From an uncultured Hyphomicrobiales bacterium (lineage in GTDB: Bacteria; Pseudomonadota; Alphaproteobacteria; Rhizobiales; Devosiaceae): 64,000 nucleotides of DNA. Position 1 is the stretch's first letter, and every line of letters begins with the position of its first letter. The position numbers and the translations under genes are program-made. Positions 20,228-28,690 of this stretch are shown here, piece after piece. Where the stretch lies: positions 1-64,000 of the forward strand of contig CAIMLX010000234.1 of NCBI GenBank assembly GCA_903842455.1. Direction: 5' to 3'. The notes under the pieces were generated by a model that was given only the letters and a program-made list of their open reading frames with translations, was not told the DNA's origin and searched no databases.

Positions 20228-21133
20228 CTATCCTTGGCGCGCGGCCTTGAGGCCGGCGAGGGTGGCGTCGGTGGCATCGACGATGCGGGACTTGGCCCCG
20301 AGCTTTTCCAGCGCGCCCTGGTAGAGGCTGCAGAGGCCGACGCTGCCGATCAGCGGGATTTCGGCCGAACCGATCCAGTCGCGCTGGCCGCCGATCTCTG
20401 CGCCAATGAGCAGGCCCGAGAGGAAGCCGGCGCACCAGGCGGGCGAGCGGCCCGAGAGCAGGGCGCCAGCGCGAACCTTGAACAGCGTGGCGGTGAGGCG
20501 TTCGGGCTTGTCGAGGCCGAGGGCGAGGCCGGCGTCGAAGCCGATATCGCGTTCCTCGCCCTCGAGCTCGCCGTTGAACGAGTGGCGGAGCACGGAATGG
20601 ACGCGGAGGAGCTCGAAGATTTCGCCGGTCATGGCGGATGAGAACCGGCTCAGTGTCGTGCCGTCCAGCATCGCCCACTTGGAGTGGGTGCCGGGCATGA
20701 TGACGAGGCCGGAGAAGCCGGGAATAAGGGCAGAGAGGCCGAGGAGCTGGGTTTCCTCGCCCCGCATCACGTCCTCGGCGCCGACATCGCGCTGGCAGAC
20801 GCCGGGGAGGATGGCGGGGGCGAACTGATTGCCCGGCATCTCGGGGGACACGGCGCCACGCGACAGGGTACGGAGGTCGGCGGGGGCGTCGAGATACGGG
20901 GCTTCGAGCCAGCCCTGCCGAGCCCCGGCCATGCCGCAGATGAGGACATCGACGGGCTCGTGGACCTCGGTGAGGAGGCCGGTGAGGACGGACGGGTACT
21001 GCTCGCGGCTGAGCCGGCTCATGCCGTCGGGGGAGGAGCGCGAGAACTGGATCTCGCCCGCCGCATCGATGCCCCAGGCGCGCAGGTTGGAGGTGCCCCA
21101 ATCGACGGCCACCCATTCGACGGCTGATGCCAA
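20228..21133 (-). CDS. dgoK: 2-dehydro-3-deoxygalactonokinase
   Basis: Phosphorylates 2-keto-3-deoxygalactonate at C6 before the DgoA step. It has 301 residues, with an ASKHA-type start (VAVDWGTSNLRAW), the GMAGARQGWLEAPYL block, the MPGTHSKWAML phosphate-loop region and FSSAMTGEIFELLR. The start codon is TTG at 21133, supported by GGAGG seven bases upstream. It is the first gene of a three-gene operon (dgoK-dgoA-lactonase). No dgoD dehydratase, transporter or regulator is in the window. Confidence 0.93.
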   Translation of the reverse strand: MASAVEWVAVDWGTSNLRAWGIDAAGEIQFSRSSPDGMSRLSREQYPSVLTGLLTEVHEPVDVLICGMAGARQGWLEAPYLDAPADLRTLSRGAVSPEMPGNQFAPAILPGVCQRDVGAEDVMRGEETQLLGLSALIPGFSGLVIMPGTHSKWAMLDGTTLSRFSSAMTGEIFELLRVHSVLRHSFNGELEGEERDIGFDAGLALGLDKPERLTATLFKVRAGALLSGRSPAWCAGFLSGLLIGAEIGGQRDWIGSAEIPLIGSVGLCSLYQGALEKLGAKSRIVDATDATLAGLKAARQG

Positions 21134-21198
21134 GTCACGTCCTCCCCAGACTGTCGCTTCCGACGTGAGGACGAATGCCCGGCGACCGGTCCGCTGTC

Positions 21199-21230
21199 AA
21201 AAGAAAAAGGGCCGGCGGGGCGGCCGGCCC
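21199..21230 (-). terminator. rho-independent terminator after lexA
   Basis: On the minus strand, GGGCCGGCC pairs with GGCCGGCCC-type sequence around a CCCG loop, followed by a T-rich tail (TTTTTCTTTT). It lies 30 bp beyond the lexA stop and separates lexA from the dgo operon. Confidence 0.9.
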
Positions 21231-21259
21231 AAGTGAGGCAGAAAGCTGACGTATGGAGT

Positions 21260-21979
21260 TCAGTACTTGCGGAGCAGGCCGACGAGGCGGCCCTGCACCT
21301 TCACCCGGTCGGGCGGGAAGATGCGGGTTTCGTAGGCCGGGTTGGCGGCTTCGAGCGCGATGGAATTACCTTTGCGGCGAAGGCGCTTGAGGGTGGCCTC
21401 TTCGTCGTCGACGAGAGCGACGACGATTTCGCCGGTCGAGGCGGCGTCCTGTTTCTTGATGAGCACGGTGTCGCCATCGAAGATGCCGGCATCGATCATC
21501 GAGTCACCGCGCACTTCAAGCGCGTAGTGCTCACCTGGCCCGAGCATTTCGGGCGGCACCATGATGGTGTGGCTGTGGGTCTGGATCGCCTCGATCGGCG
21601 TACCGGCCGCGATGCGGCCCATCACCGGGATGGAGACGACCTGCATAGCCGATACCGGTGCAGGGGAATTGGTGCGGGAGGGCGGTGTAGCGACGCGGCC
21701 GAGATTGCCTTCGATCACCGACGGCTCGAAGCGTGTCTTGCGGCCGCCGAGCGAGGGGTTCATCGAATCGGGCAGCTTGATCACCTCGAGCGCCCGGGCC
21801 CGGTTGGGCAGGCGGCGGATGAAGCCACGTTCCTCGAGTGCCGTGATCAGGCGATGGATACCCGACTTGGAGCGCAGATCGAGCGCGTCCTTCATTTCGT
21901 CGAAGGAGGGCGGAATGCCCGATTCCTTCATCCGCTCATGGATGAACATGAGCAATTCGTGTTGCTTGCGCGTCAGCAT
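21260..21979 (-). CDS. lexA: SOS-response repressor LexA
   Basis: Transcriptional repressor of the SOS regulon, self-cleaving when RecA is activated. It has 239 residues, the longer alphaproteobacterial form. A winged helix-turn-helix occupies about 1-70 ([28 protein letters not shown]). The cleavage site Ala125-Gly126 lies in GRIAAGTP. Ser160 (GDSMIDAG) and Lys198 (TLKRLRR) form the catalytic dyad. ATG 21979 is the family start although the frame is open far upstream. Two LexA boxes lie 23 and 50 bp upstream, implying autorepression. Confidence 0.97.
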   Translation of the reverse strand: MLTRKQHELLMFIHERMKESGIPPSFDEMKDALDLRSKSGIHRLITALEERGFIRRLPNRARALEVIKLPDSMNPSLGGRKTRFEPSVIEGNLGRVATPPSRTNSPAPVSAMQVVSIPVMGRIAAGTPIEAIQTHSHTIMVPPEMLGPGEHYALEVRGDSMIDAGIFDGDTVLIKKQDAASTGEIVVALVDDEEATLKRLRRKGNSIALEAANPAYETRIFPPDRVKVQGRLVGLLRKY

Positions 21980-22001
21980 GGCCACCCCAGGAATAGAATC
22001 G

Positions 22002-22016
22002 GAACAAAGGCTGAAC
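22002..22016 (-). promoter_or_regulatory. LexA box 1 of the lexA promoter
   Basis: GAAC-N7-GAAC on the plus strand, which reads GTTC-N7-GTTC in the direction of lexA. This is the direct-repeat operator of alphaproteobacterial LexA. It ends 23 bp from the lexA start codon. Confidence 0.85.
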
Positions 22017-22028
22017 GATGTTGTATCC

Positions 22029-22043
22029 GTTCCAGTTATGTTC
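22029..22043 (+). promoter_or_regulatory. LexA box 2 of the lexA promoter
   Basis: GTTC-N7-GTTC read on the plus strand, 12 bp beyond box 1 and in the opposite orientation. Two operators would allow cooperative binding and tight autoregulation. Confidence 0.85.
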
Positions 22044-22082
22044 TGCAACACTTCGGTAAATATGCGGTTAGCGCGCGCCGAA

Positions 22083-22484
22083 ACCCCCGCCAGCGTAGGC
22101 CGCCTCGGGTTGGTGGGCAGTGAAGCGGGCCGGCGAGGCTTGCGCCCCGACGCGGTTAGTCCGCGATAGATATGAGGCTCTCGCCTCGCCGGCCGATTGG
22201 GGTTTTGGGCGTATGTTGCCGAGGCTCGGGAGCATCCCGTGCCGCATCGCGAAAAGCGCGGGTGGCCTGGCAACCCGGGCGACCCGGCATTGCCCACCTT
22301 CCCCGGCCGCGTATGTGCGCAGCCTTGCCTCCCTGGGGCGCTCCACATCGAGCACTCCGTGCGTTGCTAGCGGCTTGGCCAGCGAACTGGCCCATGCCGA
22401 GGTACTTTCGGCCTAGCCCGGAACGACTCCCGAGCCACCCAACCTACCCCGCACCAACCACTCGTCATGATCTCGCTTCGGTGC
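22083..22484 (-). repeat. ~400 bp dispersed repeat, copy B (upstream of lexA)
   Basis: Inverted copy of bases 1-402. The conserved stepped hairpin and the 12 bp outer inverted repeat are both kept, despite scattered substitutions elsewhere. Read on the minus strand it points at lexA, ending about 105 bp from its start codon. This mirrors the position of copy A before rpsB. It fills much of the 872 bp gap between lexA and the next gene. Confidence 0.85.
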
Positions 22485-22569
22485 GCGGGACGGGGGGAGT
22501 CTCCCACGTTCAGGATTCGCGGGGATAAGTTGGTAAGTGGCGGTAGGATTTCAGGTTTTCCGCAACGCT

Positions 22570-22714
22570 GTCATCCCTGCGAAAGCAGGGACCCACCCTA
22601 CCGCCAGCGCGGATTTCGAGTTCGGTCCCTGCTTTCGCAGGGATGACACGTTGGGGGCTGTCGAGACGTTCTCGATTCGCTCAGGATGGGCCCCGGCCTT
22701 CGCCGGGGTGACAG
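22570..22714. repeat. REP-like palindromic repeat cluster
   Basis: Two inverted 24-base units (22570-22593 and 22624-22647), each itself a hairpin with a GCGAAAGC or GCTTTCGC core. A third, related unit (22682-22714) has a CCGGCCTTCGCCGG core. Such GTCATCCCTGCG-type palindromes are scattered between genes in many alphaproteobacteria. It lies between repeat copy B and the small ORF at 22852. Confidence 0.8.
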
Positions 22715-22851
22715 TGACTGTTGGGAGAGTGGAGAACCCGGGGATCGTAGCCCTCCGGGTCCCGTTTTCCTGAACCGAGTCTGAACGTATCCCTAACGTC
22801 GCGTTCAATCCCGTGCGGCTAATGTTTTGTTAACCATACGGGGACGGGACA

Positions 22852-22959
22852 ATGGCTCAGTTGATCGACATTCTCGACGCAGTGGTCTTCCTCACGCCGG
22901 TCGCCTTCGCGGCGGCATTGGCGCTGAAGTTTGCCGTGGGGCTCGCCGCGGCCCGCTGA
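22852..22959 (+). CDS. putative small membrane protein (35 aa)
   Basis: A 35-codon frame starting ATG GCT CAG. It has a polar start (MAQLIDILDAV) followed by one hydrophobic stretch of about 22 residues ending in AAR. A GGGGACGGGA run just upstream could be the ribosome binding site. A TTAACCAT motif of CtrA half-site type lies 22 bp before the start. It is convergent with moeA, with 3 bp between the stops. I do not recognise a family, and chance remains possible. Confidence 0.35.
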   Translation: MAQLIDILDAVVFLTPVAFAAALALKFAVGLAAAR

Positions 22960-22962
22960 GGC

Positions 22963-24168
22963 TCATCCCCAGTTGAGGGGAATGACCTCGACGATTTCGC
23001 CGGGCGGGGCGCCGGGGTCGTCTTCGGGCTGGACGATCAGCGCGTCCGCCAAAGCGAGCGAGCTCGAGTGGCCGCTGTCGGTCTCGAAAATTGGCATCAC
23101 TTGCAGGAAGCCGATCTCATTGCGGCTGAGGTTGCCGCGCATGTAGTGGCGGCGCGGGCCGTTCGGGGGCAGGGCGGCAAGGGTGGGGACACCGATGCGC
23201 GGCCACAGCGGGTCGGGATGCCCGAGCAGGGCCCGGAGCACCGGCTTCAGGATCACCGTGGCGGTGACGTGGGCCGAGACCGGATTGCCGGGGAGGCCGA
23301 ACACCAGGGTGTTGCCACGGGTACCGAACATCAGCGGCTTGCCGGGCCGCATCCGCAGCTTCCAGAAATCGACCTCGACGCCGAGGTCCTTCAGTACCTC
23401 CTGGACATAGTCGCGGTCACCGACGCTGGCGCCGCCGGTGGTGATGAGGATGTCGATGCCGGCGTCGAAGGCTTCGAGCAGCCTGGCATCGAGCTTCGGC
23501 TTGTGGTCGGGGACGATGCCGAGGTCGATGATGCTCTCCGCATAGGGGGCGAGCAGCGCGCTGAGGCCGAAACTGTTGGAGGCGACGATCTGGTCGGGCC
23601 CGAGCGGCGTGCCGGGCGGCACGAGCTCGTCGCCCGTCGCGAGGATGGCGATGCGCGGGCGTTTCGTGACGGTCAGCGTCGGCTGGTTGGCTCCGGCCGC
23701 TAGGCTCAGCATCTGCGGGGTGAGCGCCGTGCCGGGGGGCAGCAGTTCGGCGCCGCGGCGGAAGTCGAAACCCTGCTTGCGAAGGTTCTGGCCGGGTCGC
23801 ACCGCCTTGGCGAAACCGATCTGGTTACCGTTGGCCGTTGCCTCTTCTTGCATGATGACGGCATCGGCCCCGATGGGCATGGGAGCGCCGGTGAAGATGC
23901 GGACGCACTGGCCGGGTTGCATCATGCCGATGAAGCGCGCGCCGGCCTGCGCGGTGCCCGCGAGCTTCAGCGCCTTGCCGGGAGCCACTTCTGCGGCCCG
24001 GACGGCATAGCCATCCATGGCGCTCGAATCGAAGGGCGGCTGGTTGTGGCTGGAGGTGAGGGGTTTTGCCAGCACGCGGCCGTTGGCAGCGCTGAGCCCC
24101 ACGGTTTCGCTGCCGAGCTTCGGGAGCTTGCGGATGATGCGGGCGATGGCTTCGTCGACGGGCATCAT
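22963..24168 (-). CDS. moeA: molybdopterin molybdenumtransferase
   Basis: Inserts molybdate into adenylylated molybdopterin to form Mo-cofactor. It has 401 residues. The N-terminal domains contain SSAMDGYAVRAAE and RIFTGAPMPIGADAVIMQEE. The central MoCF-binding domain has ILATGDELVPPG and TTGGASVGDRDYV. The GLPGNPVSAHVT block precedes the C-terminal beta domain. It overlaps moaC by 4 bp (ATGA). Confidence 0.97.
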   Translation of the reverse strand: MMPVDEAIARIIRKLPKLGSETVGLSAANGRVLAKPLTSSHNQPPFDSSAMDGYAVRAAEVAPGKALKLAGTAQAGARFIGMMQPGQCVRIFTGAPMPIGADAVIMQEEATANGNQIGFAKAVRPGQNLRKQGFDFRRGAELLPPGTALTPQMLSLAAGANQPTLTVTKRPRIAILATGDELVPPGTPLGPDQIVASNSFGLSALLAPYAESIIDLGIVPDHKPKLDARLLEAFDAGIDILITTGGASVGDRDYVQEVLKDLGVEVDFWKLRMRPGKPLMFGTRGNTLVFGLPGNPVSAHVTATVILKPVLRALLGHPDPLWPRIGVPTLAALPPNGPRRHYMRGNLSRNEIGFLQVMPIFETDSGHSSSLALADALIVQPEDDPGAPPGEIVEVIPLNWG

Positions 24169-24629
24169 CGCGAAAAATCTCCGGACTTGCCGCCCGATTT
24201 CTGCTCGAGCTGGATGGCGAGCACCCGCATGGCGCGGTCGTGCGACTTTGCCATGTCGTAAAGGGTGAGCGCAGCGACGGAAGCCGCTGTCATTGCTTCC
24301 ATTTCGACGCCCGTCTGGGCCGTGGTTTCGGCCGTGGCGGTGACCAGCAGGGTGTCGGCGTCGCGGGTGATCTCCACCTCCACCTTGGTCAGCGGAATGG
24401 GGTGGCAGAGCGGAATCAGCTCGGCCGTCTTCTTGGCCGCCATGATGCCGGCGATGCGGGCGACGGCAAGGGCGTCGCCCTTCTTGAGCTCGCCACCCAT
24501 GATGAGATCGAGCGTCTCGGGCAGCGCCTCGAGCCGGGCGGTGGCGACGGCACGGCGGCGGGTGGTCGCCTTGTCGCCGATATCGACGATGTGCGCCTCG
24601 CCCGCCTGGTTGAGGTGGGTGAGGGCCAT
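24165..24629 (-). CDS. moaC: cyclic pyranopterin monophosphate synthase
   Basis: Second enzyme of Mo-cofactor synthesis, converting the MoaA product to cyclic pyranopterin monophosphate. It has 154 residues, normal length. The family blocks are VDIGDKATTRRRAVA, KKGDALAVARIAGIMAAKKT, LIPLCHPIPLTKVEV and GVEMEAMTAASVAALTLYDM (with the catalytic Lys in the next few residues, AKSHDRAM). It overlaps trpC by 1 bp (TGATG), so Mo-cofactor genes are coupled to trp genes here. Confidence 0.97.
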   Translation of the reverse strand: MALTHLNQAGEAHIVDIGDKATTRRRAVATARLEALPETLDLIMGGELKKGDALAVARIAGIMAAKKTAELIPLCHPIPLTKVEVEITRDADTLLVTATAETTAQTGVEMEAMTAASVAALTLYDMAKSHDRAMRVLAIQLEQKSGGKSGDFSR

Positions 24630-25423
24630 CAGCCGTTGAGCAGCTTGATCGTGGCGGCGGTGACGTCGTGCTGCCGCATCAGGCTTTCGCCGACGAGGAA
24701 AGTCCCGATATTGGCGTCGGCATCGAGCTTGCGGACATCGTCGTGGGTGGTGATGCCGCTCTCGGACACGAGATGCACGCCGGATGGGACGCCGCCGGCG
24801 AGGTTGACCGAGGTCGAAAGCGTCGTCTCGAAGGTGCGCAGGTTGCGGTTGTTGATGCCGATGAACTCGGCATTGAGGCCAAGGGCACGGTCGAGCTCGA
24901 TCTGGTCGTGCACCTCCACCAGCGCATCCATGCGCCACTCCTCGGCGGCATCGAGCAGGTAGCGGGCCACGTCGTCGCCGACGGCGGCGAGAATGATGAG
25001 GATGCAGTCGGCGCCCCACGAGCGGGCTTCGGCAACCTGGTAGGTCTCGAACAGGAAATCCTTGCGGAGCACCGGCAGGCTGGTGGCGGCGCGGGCTTCG
25101 ATCAGGTAGCTCGGCGCACCCTGGAAGCTCGGGCGGTCGGTGAGGACCGACAGGCAGCTGGCGCCGCCCAGCTCGTAGGCGCGGGCAAGTTCGGCCGGGT
25201 TGAAGTCGGGGCGGATGAGGCCCTTCGATGGGCTCGCCTTCTTCACTTCGGCGATGAGCGCGTACTTGTTCTCGGCGCGCTTCTTCTTCAGCGCCGAGAG
25301 GAAGCGGCGGACCGGCGGCGCGTCGTGCGCGGCGGCGACCACCTCGTTCCACGGGCGCAGGGTTTTTGCGGCCGCGATCTCTTCGCGCTTGTAGGTTTCG
25401 ATCTGGGAGAGGATGTCGGACAT
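24629..25423 (-). CDS. trpC: indole-3-glycerol phosphate synthase
   Basis: Ring-closing step of tryptophan synthesis, TIM barrel. It has 264 residues. Recognisable blocks are [18 protein letters not shown] (catalytic Lys), [36 protein letters not shown] and [12 protein letters not shown], ending VSESGI and FLVGESLM. It is a stand-alone TrpC without a fused TrpF. It follows trpD by 2 bp. Confidence 0.97.
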   Translation of the reverse strand: MSDILSQIETYKREEIAAAKTLRPWNEVVAAAHDAPPVRRFLSALKKKRAENKYALIAEVKKASPSKGLIRPDFNPAELARAYELGGASCLSVLTDRPSFQGAPSYLIEARAATSLPVLRKDFLFETYQVAEARSWGADCILIILAAVGDDVARYLLDAAEEWRMDALVEVHDQIELDRALGLNAEFIGINNRNLRTFETTLSTSVNLAGGVPSGVHLVSESGITTHDDVRKLDADANIGTFLVGESLMRQHDVTAATIKLLNG

Positions 25424-25425
25424 AA

Positions 25426-26442
25426 TCAGCTGTTCGATACGGCGATGAGGGCGTCGAGCTTGGCTCTGGCACGGCCAGAGTCGATGCTGTCGGCGGCGAG
25501 TGCCACCCCGGCCTTGAGGTCGGGCGCCTTGTCGGCGACCACGAGGGCGGCGGCGGTGTTGTAGAGGACGATGTCGCGATAGGCGTCGCGCTGGCCATCG
25601 AACAGGGCGCGCATGCGACCGGCATTGTAGGCCGGATCGGCGCCCTTGAGATCGGCGAGGCTGGCCCGCGGCAGGCCTGCATCCTCGGGGTCGAGGCTGA
25701 AGCTGCGCAGGTCGCCATTCTTGATCTGGGCCACGAAGCTGGTGCCGGTGGTCGAGAGCTCGTCGAGATTGTCGGCGCCGTGCACGACCCAGGCCGAAAC
25801 GGCGCGGTTGGCGAGAAGCGCCGCGGCGACCGGCTCGACCCAGCGCTGGTCGTAGACGCCGAGCATGTAGCGGCGGGCGCCGGCCGGGTTCGACTGAGGG
25901 CCGAGGAGGTTGAAGAGGGTGCGGGTGCCCATTTCGACGCGTGACGGGCCGACATGCTTCATCGCCGGGTGGTGGGCCGGGGCGAACATGAAGCCGATGC
26001 CGGCCTCGGCGACGCACTGGGAAATCTTCTCGGGCGCGAGGTCGAGCTTGATGCCAAGCGCGGTGAGGACATCGGAGGCGCCGGATTTGCTGCTCAGCGC
26101 GCGGTTGCCGTGCTTGGCCACCGGCACGCCCGAGGCGGCGGTGACGAAGGCGGAGGCGGTGGAGATGTTCAGCGTCTCGGCGCCATCGCCGCCGGTGCCG
26201 ACGATGTCGATGGTGTTCTCGGGCTCGGCGACCTGAACCTGCACCATCTTTTCGCGCAGGATCGAGACGGCGGCGGCGATTTCGCCGACGGTCTCGCCCT
26301 TGACGCGCATGCCCATGAGGAAGGCGCCGATCTGGCTGGGCGTGGCGTTGCCCTCCATGATGGTGGTCATGACGGCGCGCATTTCCTCGCCGGTGAGGTC
26401 CTGGCGGGAGGCGATCTTGTTGAGCGCGGCCTTGATGTCCAT
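25426..26442 (-). CDS. trpD: anthranilate phosphoribosyltransferase
   Basis: Transfers the phosphoribosyl group from PRPP to anthranilate. It has 338 residues. The glycine-rich PRPP loop [14 protein letters not shown] and the [17 protein letters not shown] block are present, with [18 protein letters not shown] and [10 protein letters not shown] further on. ATG 26442 gives a 1 bp TGATG overlap with trpG; GTG 26445 is an alternative. It is separate from TrpG, not fused. Confidence 0.97.
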   Translation of the reverse strand: MDIKAALNKIASRQDLTGEEMRAVMTTIMEGNATPSQIGAFLMGMRVKGETVGEIAAAVSILREKMVQVQVAEPENTIDIVGTGGDGAETLNISTASAFVTAASGVPVAKHGNRALSSKSGASDVLTALGIKLDLAPEKISQCVAEAGIGFMFAPAHHPAMKHVGPSRVEMGTRTLFNLLGPQSNPAGARRYMLGVYDQRWVEPVAAALLANRAVSAWVVHGADNLDELSTTGTSFVAQIKNGDLRSFSLDPEDAGLPRASLADLKGADPAYNAGRMRALFDGQRDAYRDIVLYNTAAALVVADKAPDLKAGVALAADSIDSGRARAKLDALIAVSNS

Positions 26443-27038
26443 CACGCGGCCTGCTTCAGGTTGAAGTCGCGAGCGAGGTTGAGGAAGTTCTGGAGGATCG
26501 CGTGGCCGTTCTCGGACGCGATGCTCTCGGGGTGGAACTGCACGCCGTGGCTCGGATACTGCCGGTGCTGCATGCCCATGATCAGGCCATCATCGGTGGA
26601 GGCGGTGACTTCGAGGCTCGACGGCAGGGTCTCGGGCTTGACGATCAGCGAGTGGTAGCGGGTCGCGAGGAAGCCGGAGTTGAGGCCACGGAACAGGCCC
26701 TTGCCGGTGTGGTTGATGGCCGAGGTCTTGCCGTGCATCAGGTGCGGCGCGCGGATGACGTCGCCGCCGAAGGCCTGGCCCATGGCCTGGTGGCCGAGGC
26801 AGACGCCGAGGATCGGGGTCGTCGAGGCAAAGCGTGCGATCAGCGGCAGGCAGATGCCGGCGGTGTCGGGCGTCGCCGGGCCGGGGGAGAGCACGATGGC
26901 TTCGGGAGCGAGGGCCGCAATCTCGTCGAGCGTAATCTTGTCGTTGCGCCAGACCTCGGAATGCGCCCCAAGCTCGCCCAGGAAATGGACGAGGTTGTAG
27001 GTGAAGCTGTCGTAGTTATCGATGACCAGAAGATTCAT
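26442..27038 (-). CDS. trpG: anthranilate synthase component II (glutamine amidotransferase)
   Basis: Supplies ammonia from glutamine to TrpE. It has 198 residues, class I amidotransferase. The nucleophile is Cys80 in [14 protein letters not shown], and the His-Glu pair lies in [12 protein letters not shown]. The N-terminus is [15 protein letters not shown]. Many Rhizobiales fuse TrpE and TrpG (trpE(G)); here they are separate and are parted by a 143 bp gap that holds a palindromic repeat. Confidence 0.97.
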   Translation of the reverse strand: MNLLVIDNYDSFTYNLVHFLGELGAHSEVWRNDKITLDEIAALAPEAIVLSPGPATPDTAGICLPLIARFASTTPILGVCLGHQAMGQAFGGDVIRAPHLMHGKTSAINHTGKGLFRGLNSGFLATRYHSLIVKPETLPSSLEVTASTDDGLIMGMQHRQYPSHGVQFHPESIASENGHAILQNFLNLARDFNLKQAA

Positions 27039-27050
27039 TGTATCCAACTT

Positions 27051-27170
27051 CCCCTCACCCGCCTTCGCTTCGCTCGGCACCCTCTCGCCGGAGGGGAGAG
27101 GGGAAGCGGTGTCACCCGCCCTGCCAACCTCGTCCCCTCTCCCCTCCGGGGAGAGGGTCAGGGTGAGGGG
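27051..27170. repeat. palindromic interspersed repeat between trpE and trpG
   Basis: Two inverted arms built from CCCTCACC and CCTCTCCCCTCCGG-type sequence (27051-27105 and 27132-27170), each containing its own GGAGGGGAGAGG hairpin. This family of CCCTCTCCCC repeats is frequent between alphaproteobacterial genes. It lies inside the trp operon, where the other junctions overlap or nearly touch. Confidence 0.8.
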
Positions 27171-27181
27171 CAGTCGCAACG

Positions 27182-28690
27182 CTATTGTCCCACCCGTGCC
27201 TCGCCAGCATAGCGTAGAGCTTCTTCGGCTGCGCTGAAAAGGGCGCGGGCCTTGTTTTCGCATTCGAGCTGTTCGAGCTCGGGCTTTGAGTCCGCGACGA
27301 TACCGGCGCCCGACTGTACGTAGATCCTGCCGTCGGAGACGATGGCGGTGCGGAGGATGATGCAGGTGTCCATGGTGCCGTCGGCGCCGAAATAGCCCAC
27401 GCAGCCGCCATAGATGCCGCGGCGGGTCTTTTCGAGTTCGTCGATGATCTCCATGGCGCGCACCTTGGGAGCGCCGGAGACGGTGCCGGCCGGAAAGCCG
27501 GCGGAGAGCGCGTCGACGAAGTCGTGCTTGGGGTCGAGCACGCCGACGACGTTCGAGACGATGTGCATGACGTGCGAATAGTATTCGAGGAAGAACTTGT
27601 CGGTGACCTTCACCGAGCCAATTTCGGCGACGCGGCCGACATCGTTGCGGCCCAGGTCGAGCAGCATCAGGTGCTCGGCGAGTTCCTTGGGGTCGCTCAG
27701 CAGTTCGTCGGCCAGTTCCTTGTCGCGTGTCGGGGTCGAGCCGCGCTTGCGGGTGCCGGCGATGGGACGGATGGTGACCTTGCCGTCCTGCACCTTGACC
27801 AGGATTTCCGGGCTGGAGCCGGCGATCTGGAACTTCCCGAAATCGAGGAAGTACATGTAGGGCGAGGGGTTGGTGCGGCGCAGCGCGCGGTAGAGCGCCG
27901 TCGGCGGCAGGTCGAAATCGGCGGAAAAGCGCTGCGACAGCACCACCTGGAAGATGTCGCCGGCGCGGATGTATTCCTTCGCGTCCTCGACCATGCGCGC
28001 GTATTCGGTGGGCGTGGTGTTGGACTTGACCGCGATGCTGTCGAGCTTCGGCGCGGTGGCGGTGTAGGGCAGGGTGCGGCCGAGGCGGGCGACCGCGTCG
28101 TCGATGCGGCCCTGTGCCGTTTCCCACGCCTGGCGGGCGTTGACGCCCTCGCGCACGTAGATCGGCGCGGTGAGGTAGAGCTCGTCCTTCACGGTGTCGA
28201 ACACGGCGAGCACGGTGGGGCGCATCAGCACGGATTCGGGGAAGCCGAGCAGGTCGTCGTGGCGGTCGGGCAGCACTTCCATCTGCCGCACCATGTCGTA
28301 GCCGAGGTAGCCGTAGATGCCGGCAGCAGTGGACGGCAGGCCCGGCGGGACTTCGGCCTGGCTCTCGGCGACGAGGGCGCGCAGGGCGTCGAGCGGGTGG
28401 TCGTCGACGGTGGTGAAGGCGTCGGGGGTGAGGCCGGCGTTGCGGTTGATGCTGGCCTTGCCGCCTTCGACCTTGAGGATGATGTCGGGATCAAAGCCGA
28501 TCATCGAGTAGCGGCCGCGGATGGCGCCATCCTGAACCGACTCGAGCAGGAAGGTGTTCTGCCGCCCGTCGGCCAGCTTCAGGTAGGCGCCGATCGGGGT
28601 CTCCAGGTCGGCAACGACGCGGCGGAACACGATCTGCGCCCGGCCCGCGTCGTAGGCCGCGGCAAAGCGGCTGAACTGGTCTGCCGCCAT
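27182..28690 (-). CDS. trpE: anthranilate synthase component I
   Basis: Chorismate-utilising subunit forming anthranilate with TrpG. It has 502 residues from ATG 28690 (GTG 28693 is also open). The N-terminal half carries the feedback LLES element (NTFLLESVQDG). The chorismate-binding domain shows GDIFQVVLSQRF, SPEILVKVQDGKVTIRPIAGTRKRG, LLDLGRNDVGRVA and FPAGTVSGAPKVRAMEII. It overlaps the ppiD stop by 1 bp (TGATG). No Trp-rich leader peptide is visible upstream. Confidence 0.97.
   Translation of the reverse strand: MAADQFSRFAAAYDAGRAQIVFRRVVADLETPIGAYLKLADGRQNTFLLESVQDGAIRGRYSMIGFDPDIILKVEGGKASINRNAGLTPDAFTTVDDHPLDALRALVAESQAEVPPGLPSTAAGIYGYLGYDMVRQMEVLPDRHDDLLGFPESVLMRPTVLAVFDTVKDELYLTAPIYVREGVNARQAWETAQGRIDDAVARLGRTLPYTATAPKLDSIAVKSNTTPTEYARMVEDAKEYIRAGDIFQVVLSQRFSADFDLPPTALYRALRRTNPSPYMYFLDFGKFQIAGSSPEILVKVQDGKVTIRPIAGTRKRGSTPTRDKELADELLSDPKELAEHLMLLDLGRNDVGRVAEIGSVKVTDKFFLEYYSHVMHIVSNVVGVLDPKHDFVDALSAGFPAGTVSGAPKVRAMEIIDELEKTRRGIYGGCVGYFGADGTMDTCIILRTAIVSDGRIYVQSGAGIVADSKPELEQLECENKARALFSAAEEALRYAGEARVGQ

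Noticed and set aside
22570-22714. CRISPR array
   Set aside because: Only three diverged palindromic units, inverted relative to each other and without regular spacers.
27051-27170. trp attenuator
   Set aside because: The hairpins lie after trpE, not before it, and there is no Trp-rich leader peptide; the sequence matches a generic interspersed repeat.
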